In this document: piece by piece, positions 52,401 through 64,000 of the stretch
Layout: every line of letters begins with the position of its first letter
Numbering within the stretch: the first letter of the stretch is position 1
NCBI RefSeq assembly: GCF_964340395.1
Contig: NC_135565.1
Coordinates: 15,926,209-15,990,208, forward strand
Direction of reading: 5' to 3'
Source: Glandiceps talaboti
Taxonomy: Eukaryota > Hemichordata > Enteropneusta > Spengelidae
DNA length: 64,000 bases
Position numbers and translations under genes: made by a program
The notes under the pieces: model-generated
What the model was told of the DNA's origin: nothing
Database searches by the model: none
Seen by the model: the letters and a program-made list of their open reading frames with translations, nothing else

Positions 52401-54037
52401 CCGAAAAACGTGATGTAAACATTCAATCATGCATGGCTTGTTGCGAACGGATTACTGTGCTATTCGTTCTATTGGGTTGACTTTGTGATTAAATACATTA
52501 TACTTTTGATATTTCATCGCCATACGTGATAGACAAGGTAGTTGCGTGAAGAAATCCATAATGGTGACAGCCAGCGTCGCATATACATACGTGTACAACG
52601 TTTCCTTGTGATGAATCATCAATGAATGCCTGAAATTCCCGGAATTCCATACATCCATACTTGGTGAAAAATGGAAAGTTCGAAATAGTCACGAAGGGAT
52701 CAAATTTTTGTTCAGATTGGATCAAGATAGATAGACATTTGGTCCAGTACTGTCATTCTACTCATTCAGACTATCTCGACAGCTGTTAAACACTGTCCTT
52801 CAAATCGCAACAAATCAAAATCGATGGCATTTTTGTTCCATTTGATAAACGACCGTCCGCCAATCAGCGTCTATTTTATTATTTAGTTAGCAGGTGTCAC
52901 CGCCAATAAATTTCTATGTCGGTTTTAACAGATGTAGAGCAAACATCAATGAGATGTTAGATTTGAAATACTTGTGTCAGCTGGATATCTAGGTACATGT
53001 TATCTTATGTCATTTACTTTGTGACACGTAGTAAGAATGTCTCCGCTTCTGTCAAAATAGCATGCAGTCCATTTTATATCAAACGAAAACTTTCTTCTGG
53101 GTGTGGGAACTGTTACAACATACCGTCGAGTTGGTCTTCATATTTAATAGTTCCCTCATGTAATGACTTGTACATTGGCGTTCGATTAAAATCGGATGTC
53201 ATCTCATACCCAGACACGCGTACATAGAAAACAGCAGCCTATATATGGCGACGTAATACACGAAATACGGCGACACAAATTTCTGCAAATTTCATAATAA
53301 ATTTCTGTATGCAATCAATTTTTAAACTAAAATTTTGATACAAGTTCAAAAACAAACATTATTTCTGCGATTTCAGTCTAAAATTAACTTAAGATTTACA
53401 AAAAAGTCTCGTTTAAACGAAAATTTCTGTTTAGAAAATACTATGGCGGTAAGACATTTGCAATGGAATGAAGATGACCCCGTTGACTCGATCTTGATCT
53501 GTGATATATAGATTTGTTGTCGTCAACAGCTACTTACGGTCCAATACTTTGAATTGGTCGAATACTTCAAATGGAAGTCTTCGTGATGTCTTTATCGGAC
53601 TCTGTAGATATGGAGCCTTTATCTCCCAGCGTTACGTCTGGCCAACCTATGTTACCATTATTTTCCCGCCAAAAATGATTTGGAAAATTAATACTGGTAC
53701 ACCGCGGCATTAATATTTTAGGCTGGAATCGAATTAAGGCGTATAATTACGCATTTTCTAAGGAAAACTTAGTTAATAGAAATATTATTGTTGCATTAGC
53801 CATTAGCGAAAATATAAATTTCACACTCCATATTGTTTTTCGTGTTTTTTTTAACATTTGATTTGATATCTGACGTAAGGTCGTGATTTGCAAGTCGAGA
53901 AAATAAATTCTAATACATCTATATTACAATAATTTGAGTCTTTCTGAAGTCTTGCTAGTGTAATTCGAAAAATAAGATCTTACTTGTCGTTTTAATACAC
54001 ATCCTTGTAACTTGATGGTGGTACTTCTTGCACAGTG

Positions 54038-54359
54038 CCGTAAAGAAGCCCGTGGTTTTACGACGTTCATGTCGTTACAACCAAGCTTCTTCTTTACGAA
54101 TACGAATACGAATACGAATACGAATACGAATACGAATACGAATACGAATACGAATACGAATACGAATACGAATACGAATACGAATACGAAATACTTTATT
54201 TACTTATCTTGGAGTCATGAAAATACAGCTTAAAAAATGTATTCACAGACCCAAATCATCCCTGTCGTGTGGTCAAAAGATATGCACATGATTCAATGAG
54301 AAAAATAAATATACATCATTGAATCATACATCGTCGTAAAACCACAGGCCGCTTTACGG
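54038..54359. mobile_element. MITE-like element carrying a hexanucleotide microsatellite
   Basis: 28-bp terminal inverted repeats at 54038-54065 and 54332-54359 (CCGTAAAG..GCC.GTGGTT... with 3 mismatches) enclose (TACGAA)16 at 54095-54190. A 12-bp perfect hairpin, ATGATTCAATGA/TCATTGAATCAT, lies just inside the right end. No coding sequence. The target duplication is not clear, so superfamily is unassigned. Microsatellite-bearing non-autonomous elements of this kind are known from bivalves and other marine invertebrates. Confidence 0.6.
54095..54190. repeat. (TACGAA)16 hexanucleotide array
   Basis: 96 bp of 16 units without interruption. Frames through it read Asn-Thr or Arg-Ile repeats and are not genes. 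Confidence 0.97.
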
Positions 54360-55639
54360 TAATGAACAAGACTAATATTTTTTATTGCGTCGAGCAGAAA
54401 AATACTCCCTGGCTTGTAATAGTGGGTTGGGAGTATTTACTGTAATTGATACTGATCGATAACGTGTATTTCAAATTCTTCAAACTTCCCTTGCGATGCT
54501 AGAATAACAAAAATGTTTGTGTTCCCGACTAGTGTGCGTTTAATGATAACACCGACACAGCTACTCGTCTACAATAGAAGCCAGTTTACTTGAAACAGAA
54601 AATAATCTGTCTTGACAAACGTCTTATCATCATTGCTGCGAGACAAAACTCTTAGCAACACTATTTCATTCTTTGTATCAACCGCCTTTAGGTGATTACC
54701 TCCCTTAAAAGATTAACATCTAGCGATTACTACGCTGACGATCTTTTGTGGAGTCAGACGATAAAATGTAGCAATTTTTGTTGGTAAGAATTTAGTCGAA
54801 CCAGACGATGAAATAAAGTAATGTTAGTAAATTGCCGAGCCGTGGAATCAGACGACGTTCTGCCTCAGATTAATAGGTTTTTATTATCTGGCCAGTAAGT
54901 TAATAAAGAGACGCGCGTAGTTCAGCCTTACGTCTTTCTCCAACACCTAAAGTTCAGAAATACAATCAATCTGCAATAATCGTTCATAGTTTTCAAACTA
55001 GTTATTTTAACTTAGCACATGTCACGTGGGTGTCACGTGGGGATACTTCATAAATATCGACTACAATACCCACCCCATCCGCTTTTGATTGATGTAAATA
55101 CAATTACAGATTTATCGCATGTACATGCAAATCGAAGTCAACACCGTGTGATGGCGATGGTTCGGTGTGCATAAAAAGGAGAGACAGTAGCATTTTTTGA
55201 ATTTTGTTAGTACCCAAAAAATTCCAAACATGTTCTAGCGGTTGGAATATTATGAGAATATACTTCAATAGGAAGTAAAAGTAACCACCAACGACCTCAT
55301 AAAGTCACAGACTGCGCCACTTGAAACGAAACTCTATTGCTATAACCCGTGGACAATTCTAATTAGTGGGGTAAGGTAACATTCGAACATTCCACCGTCT
55401 AGTATAAATTTTCACTGAAATTCTAAGTGTGATATCGTCACTAAACTACACACTTTTCTAGCCCAAATATTTCAAAGGAAATAAACACCTTTTCTTCAAG
55501 GTATCGCCAGTACAGTTTCAGTATACTGATATAGACAAATGTTTCAAAAGAAAAGTAACCCTCCTCGCATCACTATAGAACTACAGACAGACATATATTC
55601 CAGCTAGTCGTCAAAATCAAATCTACGCGATAAAATTTG

Positions 55640-55910
55640 GCGGGTTCATTTCTTTTTCCTAATTTTCAATAAAATAATTTTTTTATCCATAAATTTGGTT
55701 AAGAGCCACTTAGAATGATAGTGTCTCTTACTTTCGTCTAAAATGAACATTAGAAGAGCTAAAAAGTTACAGAAAAAAACTTCGAATTTTTGTCAAATAA
55801 CTTTGTCAGAATCTAACACTCTTTTAGAACACTTCACAAGTCAAATATGCATTAGTTCTAAAATAAATTAAACGAACCAAAAAGTTACGAGAAAGAAACA
55901 CTTTACGTTC
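55640..55910. repeat. Inverted relatives of the 51.9-kb repeat
   Basis: Two units containing TCTAAAAT.AA..(A)... and CAAAAAGTTACGAGAAA. Their reverse complement matches the GTAACTTTTTGGTG...TTATTTTAGA core of the 51918-52400 repeat. Confidence 0.45.
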
Positions 55911-57102
55911 AATTGATTCAGACTGTAAGGAACGTGGAACCCAGTCAACTTGAAAAAAAATTGAGGTCGTCGTAGCTGTATGCGATATTCACAATGCGTT
56001 TCAACTTCAACTTCAAGAACTAGAAACACGTATATCCAATGTTTTTGTGCACGAAGGGGAGCAAATAACAGTTCTAAAATCTTAATTTAAAAGAAAAATA
56101 TCTCAGTTGTCGCAAATAGAGTGTGGAAATTGGTTAGTCGTTTTTGATTCACATCATGTACACTGACATTTCACTGTGTACTACTTGACCCGATTTGAAT
56201 CTCTTAATCGTGTCAATGGCAACGATATGTAATCCAACTAAGAAGAGAAATGCCATCGTCTGCTTTCTGCATGTTAGCTGTCACAATTGCTATTAGTTTG
56301 TCAGCCCCAAACGCCCACTGTTGCTATAATATGGTGTATTTGTTTATCAATAATGTACAATACTGTAAACATTAGTTCAGTTGGAGTTGGAGTTGATGCG
56401 AAACATGCATGAAATGTGGCACTTTTACTCAACTTCATAACACAGTGGGGATACTACACATATAAAACTATCGATATTTTCATTTTAGCAAAAATCCTAC
56501 AATGTTTACAAAGTACAGACAATACTATTCACTAATTTAATATGACCATTTGATCGACGAACAGCGTGTTCGATGACTACGTCCTCGAGTATGTCTGACC
56601 AGGGTTGAGTGGGCAAGGGTTGACCTCGTTCACAGATGTTTTTTTCCCCAACCCTGGACGACATTGTTTAAAGTTATAGCGACACCAACAATGCTATTTT
56701 TTCTTTGTTTTCTGTTTTCTCTCTTTTCCAACACAAAGTGTATATATCATTCGATCATCATATATTTCATGTCGGATTTTACTAAATACATTTTTTTTGC
56801 TGTACAGTGTTTTGAAGTCACTGGCTTAAAGCCAATTTTGAACCCATTAACCCTCAATTACATTTAAACAATCGCCTCTTTGAAGATTTTTTAACTCGTT
56901 GTAAGAAATTCGATATCAGATCACATAGCGAAAGGTCGTAACAATTCAATGTATGACACATAGGGCTCAGATATGTACCAGAGGAAACTTGACCTGTCAA
57001 GGGGTTTCGAATTATTCATACTACACTACTATGTCCTTAGGATTGAGTTCATGACACTACTAAAACTTAGCTGGTCGTCTCGCCGCCGATCATTGTACGT
57101 GA

Positions 57103-57112
57103 CCATATATGG
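57103..57112. promoter_or_regulatory. CArG box in LIM-gene intron 1
   Basis: CCATATATGG is a perfect SRF site, about 0.8 kb downstream of the candidate first exon. SRF/CArG control of CSRP1-type genes in muscle is established in vertebrates. Function here is inferred from the motif and its position. Confidence 0.5.
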
Positions 57113-57931
57113 CTGGGTATCAGTAAGCTCTGCTGTTATCACCACTTGAACACACTAGCTATGTGTTCTACTGTAAGCCGTTAAATCGCCATATCTATGG
57201 CGTCGAAACTTTTAGAAACGTGTGTAGAAATTTTCAACGATATAGCCAGCTTTACAAAATATATGAGTTGTTCATTGCGGCGTGTTCACTTTCATCGTAG
57301 CAGTAAAACAAACATTTCAGTCGATAACCCCCGTCCATCTTAAAACCAGACCTTCGTGAAATTCATATATAAATATATATCTTAAATATACCCCTAGCTC
57401 TATCTGAATGTATCCCTTTGGCATGACAACAACAAATTAAGACGCACTCTACGTTTGGTTGTCTGCAAATTACTTCTCGTTATGGTAAAACCGGACACCA
57501 CATCAACTGTGGCTTATGAAACTATCAATTCGTCATTTTGACAACTACTGACTGTATGTTTTTGTCACAGAAATATGTCTCTAGAAGTTTCCATCGAACG
57601 TGATTGCCATTCCTCGTTCTTCAGTTGAATGACCCCGATCGAAATCTGTCTGTCCCCGTTGTAAAACTCGGTTCGTAAACTTGGAAGTGACATTTCATTT
57701 TATCTTAAGTGGGTCTATCTGATATTAACTATCACTGGACCATGAAGATAGCCTTCATAACTCACAAAAAGACCCTATGGAACCTTGACAGTCAAAATAC
57801 CAGTATGTGAAACTCTCCTTTCTTCTTTTTTTTTAAAAATGATATACCATATCAGGAACTAAAATGATTATATTATACCAACCCATTCCTCGTTGTAAGT
57901 TTCTACAAAACATGAAATAAATGTGACTTAC

Positions 57932-58080
57932 CTTGTGAAGACTACGGGTGATGGAGAGTGGGGTAGGTTTGGTTGAAGCGTTGCTGAGAGGCAGAGAGTA
58001 ACACTGACTCTGAATTCCTGGCATAATTTGCACACATCACTTTAGAAATCTTATTTTGCACACAGACCGCAACCTTTAAT
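57932..58080 (-). promoter_or_regulatory. CSRP/MLP LIM gene: candidate first exon, with upstream TATA-like motif
   Basis: The minus strand ends in CTTCACAAG|GTAAGTCAC, a strong donor in phase with the LIM1 exon. A TATATATATG motif at about 58110-58120 could place the transcription start near 58080. An ATG at 58024 (A at -3) opens 31 codons (MPGIQSQCYSLPLSNASTKP...) that join in frame to [10 protein letters not shown], giving a possible N-terminal extension of 35 residues. CSRPs normally start at MPKFGG, so this may be a leader or an alternative N-terminus. Confidence 0.55.
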
Positions 58081-58690
58081 CCCCGAGAAATGGAACTAGG
58101 GATCTCTAATACATATATATACAGAAAGCAACTAACAGTAGCCTTGACAGCGGTGATAGTGTGAAATGCAGAAATACATGTAAAGCCTTGCCCTCGCAGT
58201 TATTTTTCATCTAGGTCACATTCCGACTTTCGTCAACAAAAGGCACTTCCTTATAAACTGATATACACATGATATCAAAGCTTAAAGCTTAAAGTGGAAT
58301 AACCGTGAAGCATGGGGGTTCTACTTCCATGCTTGAAGGAAAAGACATACTTAGAGCGAAGGCTGTGAGTGAAGGTCTTCTTAGTATCACATGACTCTCA
58401 CGTGACGTTGCCAGACATGAAACTTTGCTCTATCGATCATTAACGTATTAGTGCAAAGTTTGCTGAAAGTTGAACGTTGAGATAAACTATGTCACATAAT
58501 ACTTTATATTCGGTGGCAAGAATAAAGGGTTATTTGGTTTTTTTTATATTTCCCCCTATCTTCGTTGTCAAGGCGAATGTTAGCTGCTTTCTCATAGACG
58601 AACAGAATTCGAAACATTTATGTAGTTTCGTCGATTGCGAGATCGACATGGTAAATAATACATTATACTAATAATAACATACTTCAAGCA
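58081..58690. other. Region upstream of the LIM gene
   Basis: Promoter-proximal DNA of the minus-strand LIM gene. CACTTTA-type and AT-rich stretches are present. No ORF of note and no perfect CArG box were seen. Confidence 0.45.
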
Positions 58691-58702
58691 CATTGTCTAT
58701 CT

Positions 58703-58909
<207 letters not shown>

Positions 58910-59101
58910 ATGGAAACACAAAGAAATACAAAGAAAGACAACTTGGCCCTTAGCTGTGATATAACATTGGCATTGGTACATAATAAACTACATTCATTCA
59001 TTCACTTGTGTCATTATCTGTAATTTAAATTAGTAAATTATCATCACTATTTAGATATGTTTATATGTATTTGTATATTTTCGTCGAACCCGACCTTGCG
59101 C

Positions 59102-59237
<136 letters not shown>

Positions 59238-60827
59238 ATACGTACGCTCATGCATACAGTGCCTCGGGGTACTGTCGGTCAGCTGTACTTTTTAGATGAA
59301 TGACTGTCCATACAATCACATTTGTACTAGGGCAACAATACTTAATGAAAAGAGACGTACAAATGTGAAGTAGCATAAAGGGATTGATATTTACATTTGC
59401 ATCAAGCTGTGACCACAATGATCCACAAACGTTTGCTGTATTTAAATATTACATGGTACGCCTCAGTTAAACTAAGAATATGTACATACATTAACTTGGG
59501 TGTTCCTATGGGTTGGTCGGTCGGTTGAAAATTGATTACAAGAAAGGTAAATGTACTTCTAACAGTTTAGTTTGTCATGATAGGACAGCTAAAAACAAAA
59601 TATCGATCTTTAAACCATTGGCGACAAATGACAATTTTCGTACAGATCTGTGCTTATGATGTCGCCGTCTTACCATCTTACCATGGTTGTTTTGCTGATC
59701 ATAGAGGGCGTTATTTTTAATTTACTATTGACGTCTATGAATCACTAGATGACAGTTGATAAAAGCGATATGAGCAATGAAACTTTCGACGAACTCAACC
59801 CTGATTTTCAGCTAAATTCGGTGTACATAAACACAAAGACAAATGCACTACAACAACAACTTGGAACAAAGCGGAGTGATATATAGTGTGGGAGGTGATT
59901 GTGTATATGCAGAGGCATGCGGGTAGCCGACGGTGCAGTGTAGCGTTTGTTAAATTGTTGGTGCCCAACAATTAATTAAGTCATGATCAACTCCCCCAGT
60001 TGTAGACATGACCCAACACGTTTTAGTATAAGTGACAGTCGTAGGATAGTTTTAATATGAAACGCTAAGCTTCAAATCAAAGCCCATAAATTTACAAAAT
60101 GTGCCCTTTCACAACTTGCCACTCTCGAACACAGTGCTCTAAAATAAATACTGGTAATGTACATTCACGGTATATGCTTTTGGAAAGTAGTGACAAGGTT
60201 TAGAATGCCCCCCCCCCCCCCCAGAAGAACACCAATGTAATAAGACGGTATTTGCGAGTGGCAAAGTGCGAAAGAGGCAGTTTTTAAACAACCCACCATC
60301 CGAAAAACGCATAAGGCAGTTAATAATTATTTCACGTTTCGCTCCTCAATGTTTTCTTGATAAATAAATAAATAAATAAATAGATAAATAAAGAAGAAAT
60401 ACATTACATTACGTTTTCACTCCTCTTTATTTTGGTTAGTAGGCCTACTGTGTACTTCTAGTGACGTCTCTTTTGTGGGTATTTATAACTTCACTGTAAC
60501 GCTTACAGCTATTCAGAATATACCAGTAAAAGTTATTCCATTCTCTCACACCGATTTATTTTGCCGCAGATATGTGTTTCAGCTAAATAAGTGGAGCACC
60601 GCTGACAATACATAACATGAGCTTACATTCAGATTATTTATTTTTTGGTGTCACCCGGGGGTGCCACCACCATTTTGTACACGTTGTTATCTTTGATTAC
60701 ACAAGGGTCAGTGCACAGCTGAAAAACAATGTGTATCTGTCCAGGCTATCACTTAGCATGTAATAGCGATGAGGCATATACATGGGGAAAACAATTTAGA
60801 AGTATCTATCAGTTTCGCGTAAGCGTA
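59238..60827. other. Intergenic DNA
   Basis: Unique sequence with a 14-C run near 60210 and an AAAT tract near 60362. No recognisable gene, RNA or transposon. Confidence 0.5.
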
Positions 60828-60831
60828 AGTC

Positions 60832-60894
<63 letters not shown>

Positions 60895-61076
60895 GGCTGT
60901 ATGTATGTATGTATGTATGTATGTATGTATGTATGTATGTCTCTGTCTCTCTCTCCCCTCCCTCTCTCTGTCTCTGTCGCTCTATGTGTCTCTATCTCTG
61001 TCTCTGTATGTATGTATGTATGTATATATGTATGTATGTATGTCTGTCTGTCTGTCTGTCTGTCTATCTGTCTGTC

Positions 61077-61152
<76 letters not shown>
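60828..61152. repeat. Compound (TGTC)(TGTA)(TC)n microsatellite
   Basis: TGTC, TGTA, mixed TCTG, TGTA, TGTC and finally about 70 bp of TC, ending in a C run. Long ORFs on both strands are artefacts. Confidence 0.97.
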
Positions 61153-61859
61153 CCCCGTTTCTCAATAAACAAAAAACGTACTAACAGACAAGATTAGAAA
61201 TGAAAAGCACAAGACAATTTGAAAAAAATTATGGTTTATAAGTTCTTCCCAGGTAAATTAGAAGGCCAGTCTCTCATATTGTGGTGTTCATATTGAATTA
61301 GACTCCACGCCATCATTGGTGCTACATAGCTTTCTCATTAAAATCAACTTAGAATTACAAACTGGCAAGTATATTCTAAAAGAACAATTTAATTCCATTG
61401 TTCTGCTCTACAAAGACACTTAATACTGTATCATATAAAGTAAACGGTACGGAAATCAGAAAATATTTTCAATGACGACTTAAAAAATCGTTTGTAGCAA
61501 AAGGTAAGAAAGAACGATAAAAGCGATAAAAATAAATAATTGAACACAGACTCGATACGTCTAAGTTTAAGGTGTATGGCGTGGATTCTCTATGAATACT
61601 AAGTTTACATGTTTACAAACGCGCATAACTATGCGGATTGTTTTCTTTTTGTACATTAATTCATTCTTTCATTCTCTCGTCTTTCCCCCTCTCTCCACTC
61701 CCTCCAATCTGTCTCTGTCTGTCTGTCTCACTTTCAAACAAAGAAACGCACTGAAACAAACAAACACGTAAATAAATAAACAGGCAAAGTGTATACACAT
61801 TCTTTAACAAATTATAATCGCACTGAAGTTTACGACGCTCTTTACGGTATCAGTAGGTC
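61153..61859. other. Intergenic DNA left of the long-inverted-repeat element
   Basis: AT-rich unique DNA. No gene was recognised. Confidence 0.45.
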
Positions 61860-63393
61860 CACAGGGTAAAGGACCAATGATCAATTTTGTACTCGCGATT
61901 TTCCGGATTTCTAATATTAGTTTCTGTATATTTCAAATAAAGTTTTAAATACTGTTTCCTCTTACTGTTTTTTTCTATTTCCTACCTGATATCAATGTCT
62001 TATCTGAGTTTATCAGCTTTGCATTAATTAGCTTGCTAGAACAAACTCACTATTTGCCCAAATTAACGCATTATGCCGTGAGTGTAAACATCTACTGATC
62101 CGACTAAATGGTAATACACGGAAAGGGGTGAAACTCCAAAGGGACGTGTCCAGAGGACATCCGTAAATCACCCTGCCACTTAATTTATTCATGAATTCAC
62201 AAAACAACAGGAAATAAACAAATGGTAAAATCATGCATATGTTATTATCATGCATATTGTTATTTCATTCTCAAATTAAAAAGCCGACGTATTTGAAGAA
62301 ATGCTTGCGAAGACAGTTTTGACACGATTGAAAACCAAAAACGTCTGTCGCCTGGACAAAACAGTGTGTCGTTCATTAGGATCATGGATGTAGGATTGAC
62401 ATATTAAAAAGCCAACGTTGTCCAAGAAATGCTTGCCCGATAGATATTCACGATTGAAAACCAAAAATGTCTATCGTGAAAAATGTAGCATTGATGATAT
62501 ATTTAAAAGCCGACGTATTCGAAGAAATACTTGCATGATAGATATTCACGTTTGAAAACCAAAAATGTCTCCAAAATGTAACCCGTGCAGCGCAGCACGA
62601 TCGAAAATAAATAGAAAGTCGCGTCGTTTGGTACATGATAGGACTTTTGGTTTTTATTAAATAGTGCGAAAACGTCACAAAAACGAGGAAAATGTAGGAC
62701 GAAACTCAAAAATGAAAGTATTGACTTCTGTGCAGTGTTTCATGAGTGTATTTTACCCTTTTCTCCTTCCTTATGTCCCAACATTTGCTACGAAGCGAAG
62801 ATAGCATTGACAGAATGCGAGTTTATTCTCAGAGAATCCTGGGTAATTTGTTTACAAGTTAGGCACATGTCGCCAGTAATAAACAACTCAGGGGTCAAAG
62901 GTTTCAACTTCCGACTTCCTGCTTTACGGATGTCATCGGGACATCGTCAGTGTGTTGGCCGGGGTTCGTGTTAGGGCACTTACAGACAAGCTTCAATGCT
63001 GTAACTTCATCAATGCTTCCCTTCATTTGTACTTTAAGGATTTCTGGTTGTGGAATTACCATTGTACCGTTTGAAAGTTGATTTCTTTGCAAATTTCTGG
63101 ACACGTCCCTTTGGAGTTTCACCCCTTTCCGTGTATTACCATTTAGTCGGATCAGTAGATGTTTACACTCACGGCATAATGCGTTAATTTGGGCAAATAG
63201 TGAGTTTGTTCTAGCAAGCTACTAATTAATGCAAAGCTGATAAACTCAGATAAGACATTGATATCAGGTAGGAAATAGAAAAAAACAGTAAGAGGAAACA
63301 GTATTTAAAACTTTATTTGAAATATACAGAAACTAATATTAGAAATCCGGAAAATCGCGAGTACAAAATTGATCATTGGTCCTTTACCCTGTG
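61860..63393. mobile_element. Non-autonomous DNA transposon with about 300-bp terminal inverted repeats
   Basis: Left arm 61860-62154 and right arm 63096-63393 are reverse complements, starting CACAGGGTAAAGGACCAATG. I see one 3-nt indel between them. The element is flanked by the 7-bp direct repeat GTAGGTC (61853-61859 and 63394-63400). The interior has no transposase but does have a tandem repeat. Near-identical arms and an intact duplication mean a recent insertion. Long arms recall Mutator-like or foldback elements and a 7-bp duplication fits several groups, so the superfamily is left open. Confidence 0.88.
62276..62585. repeat. Internal tandem repeat of the long-inverted-repeat element
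   Basis: Three imperfect units beginning near 62276, 62404 and 62501 share AAAAGCC.ACGT and GAAGAAAT.CTTGC, and end at TTGAAAACCAAAAA.GTCT. Units b and c also share GATAGATATTCACG. Lengths differ (about 128, 97 and 80 bp). Confidence 0.75.
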
Positions 63394-63653
63394 GTAGGTC
63401 ATTGGTTTTATGGTCAATGAACCCAATATACCAGTTTTGTCCTGGAACGAGGGTAAAGTTTGATCGGTAAGTTTCGGGTACCTTCGGCTATTTCCGTAAT
63501 TCCCATCGTTATAGAGTAAAGTGCCATCTGTCTATGTAGTACACACAGCAAGGTCAACTCAACAAACCTAAAATGAACAACAAACACGGCGAGTTTTCGT
63601 GATCTTTACCCAATATATACCCTATTGTCTTCGAAGTTTTGTAGGAATTCGAC

Positions 63654-63806
63654 ATGGAGAGTGGAACTACGACAGAAGAAGAGGATAAAACGGAAAAATG
63701 TTTCAATAATCTCAGTGAAATTCGTAGTTGGTGGGAAGTCCCAGCGATCGCACATTTTTGCTCCTTGTTCCGGGCGGCTTTCAACCTGTCCGATTTTGAA
63801 ATCGAG
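63654..63806 (+). CDS. CECR2: CECR2 first coding exon (5' part of gene)
   Basis: ATG 63654 opens 51 codons, ending DFEIE|GTCAGT in phase 0. Residues SWWEVPAIAHFCSLFRAAFN followed by LSDFEIE match the conserved N-terminus of vertebrate CECR2, which continues ELEAAL in the next exon. CECR2 is a bromodomain protein that partners ISWI-type ATPases (SMARCA1) in a nuclear chromatin-remodelling complex and binds acetylated histones. The first 17 residues are acidic and Thr-rich and less conserved. The gene continues beyond the window. The transposon's right end is 260 bp upstream of the ATG, so the promoter is in or near that interval. Confidence 0.93.
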
Positions 63807-64000
63807 GTCAGTTGTTCGCCATTTATGTATTATTTTATCTAGTATATGTTACAGTTTGATACACTACACTGAAATGAGTTTGTCTCGGTGGTTCAGATAG
63901 TTTAAAATGTCGAATGGGACGATAAAGTTACTCGACAAAGTTCACGAAACAGGAACTACTATGGGTCGTCTTTAGTGGTAGAGAACGAGTGCGTACGTGC
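63807..64000 (+). other. CECR2 intron 1, 5' part
   Basis: Starts GTCAGTTG after the first coding exon and runs to the window edge. No second exon is visible. Confidence 0.8.

Larger units (their letters stand above)
49685..57931. other. LIM-gene intron 1 (8.2 kb)
   Basis: Donor CACAAG|GTAAGT at 57932/57931, acceptor before 49684. It contains a divergent tandem repeat (51918-52400) with inverted relatives (55640-55910), a microsatellite-bearing inverted-repeat element (54038-54359) and a CArG box (57103-57112). The other open frames are short and lack recognisable domains. Confidence 0.65.

Noticed and set aside
53238-53248. Third perfect CArG box
   Set aside because: CCTATATATGG has seven A/T bases between CC and GG; the consensus needs six.
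54012-54291. Asn-Thr and Arg-Ile repeat ORFs
   Set aside because: Translations of the (TACGAA)16 array inside an intronic inverted-repeat element.
61860-63393. Retroviral or LTR element
   Set aside because: Terminal repeats are inverted, not direct, and no virus-like coding region is present.

Overview
Eukaryotic (metazoan) genomic DNA, AT-rich, with GT-AG introns and many long simple-sequence arrays. A CSRP/MLP-type LIM gene and a CECR2 first exon make it a bilaterian. The single-LIM MLP form and the microsatellite style suggest a marine invertebrate (mollusc, brachiopod or hemichordate grade); the species is not resolved. REGION 1 (1-36456): a head-to-tail plus-strand tandem array of six ATP-grasp ligase genes, the first cut by the window edge. 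Each has one large coding exon (404-406 codons) and a small 83-nt last exon that adds a 27-residue tail. The tail is missed if the large exon is read into its intron. Two lineages alternate: A-type (partial 1-824; 11999-13932; 18812-20748) and B-type (5197-7676; 25918-28439; plus a more diverged member, 33807-36456). Intergenic DNA is duplicated with the genes. It carries repeated CRE-containing promoter-like blocks followed by a candidate 5' noncoding exon, and a conserved splice acceptor lies 60-64 nt before every ATG. No disabling change was seen in any complete copy. REGION 2 (36457-42990): intergenic DNA with microsatellites, a 42-bp minisatellite and one unidentified 136-codon minus-strand ORF. 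REGION 3 (42991-58080, minus strand): a CSRP/muscle-LIM-protein gene. A 5' exon, an 8.2-kb first intron, and two exons encoding a complete single-LIM protein of 96 residues are visible. Three further exons encode a second LIM module, so a short and a long isoform are likely. Two perfect SRF (CArG) motifs lie in its introns. REGION 4 (58081-63653): large compound microsatellites and a young 1.5-kb non-autonomous DNA transposon with nearly 300-bp terminal inverted repeats and a 7-bp target duplication. REGION 5 (63654-63806): first coding exon of CECR2, a chromatin-remodelling factor subunit, continuing off the right edge. The main novelty is the ATP-grasp array: recently amplified, apparently intact carboxylate-amine ligases in an animal genome, with unknown substrate. 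The best structural finds are the duplicated 5' splice sites in the LIM gene, an in-frame upstream start in its first exon, and the long-inverted-repeat element next to CECR2.
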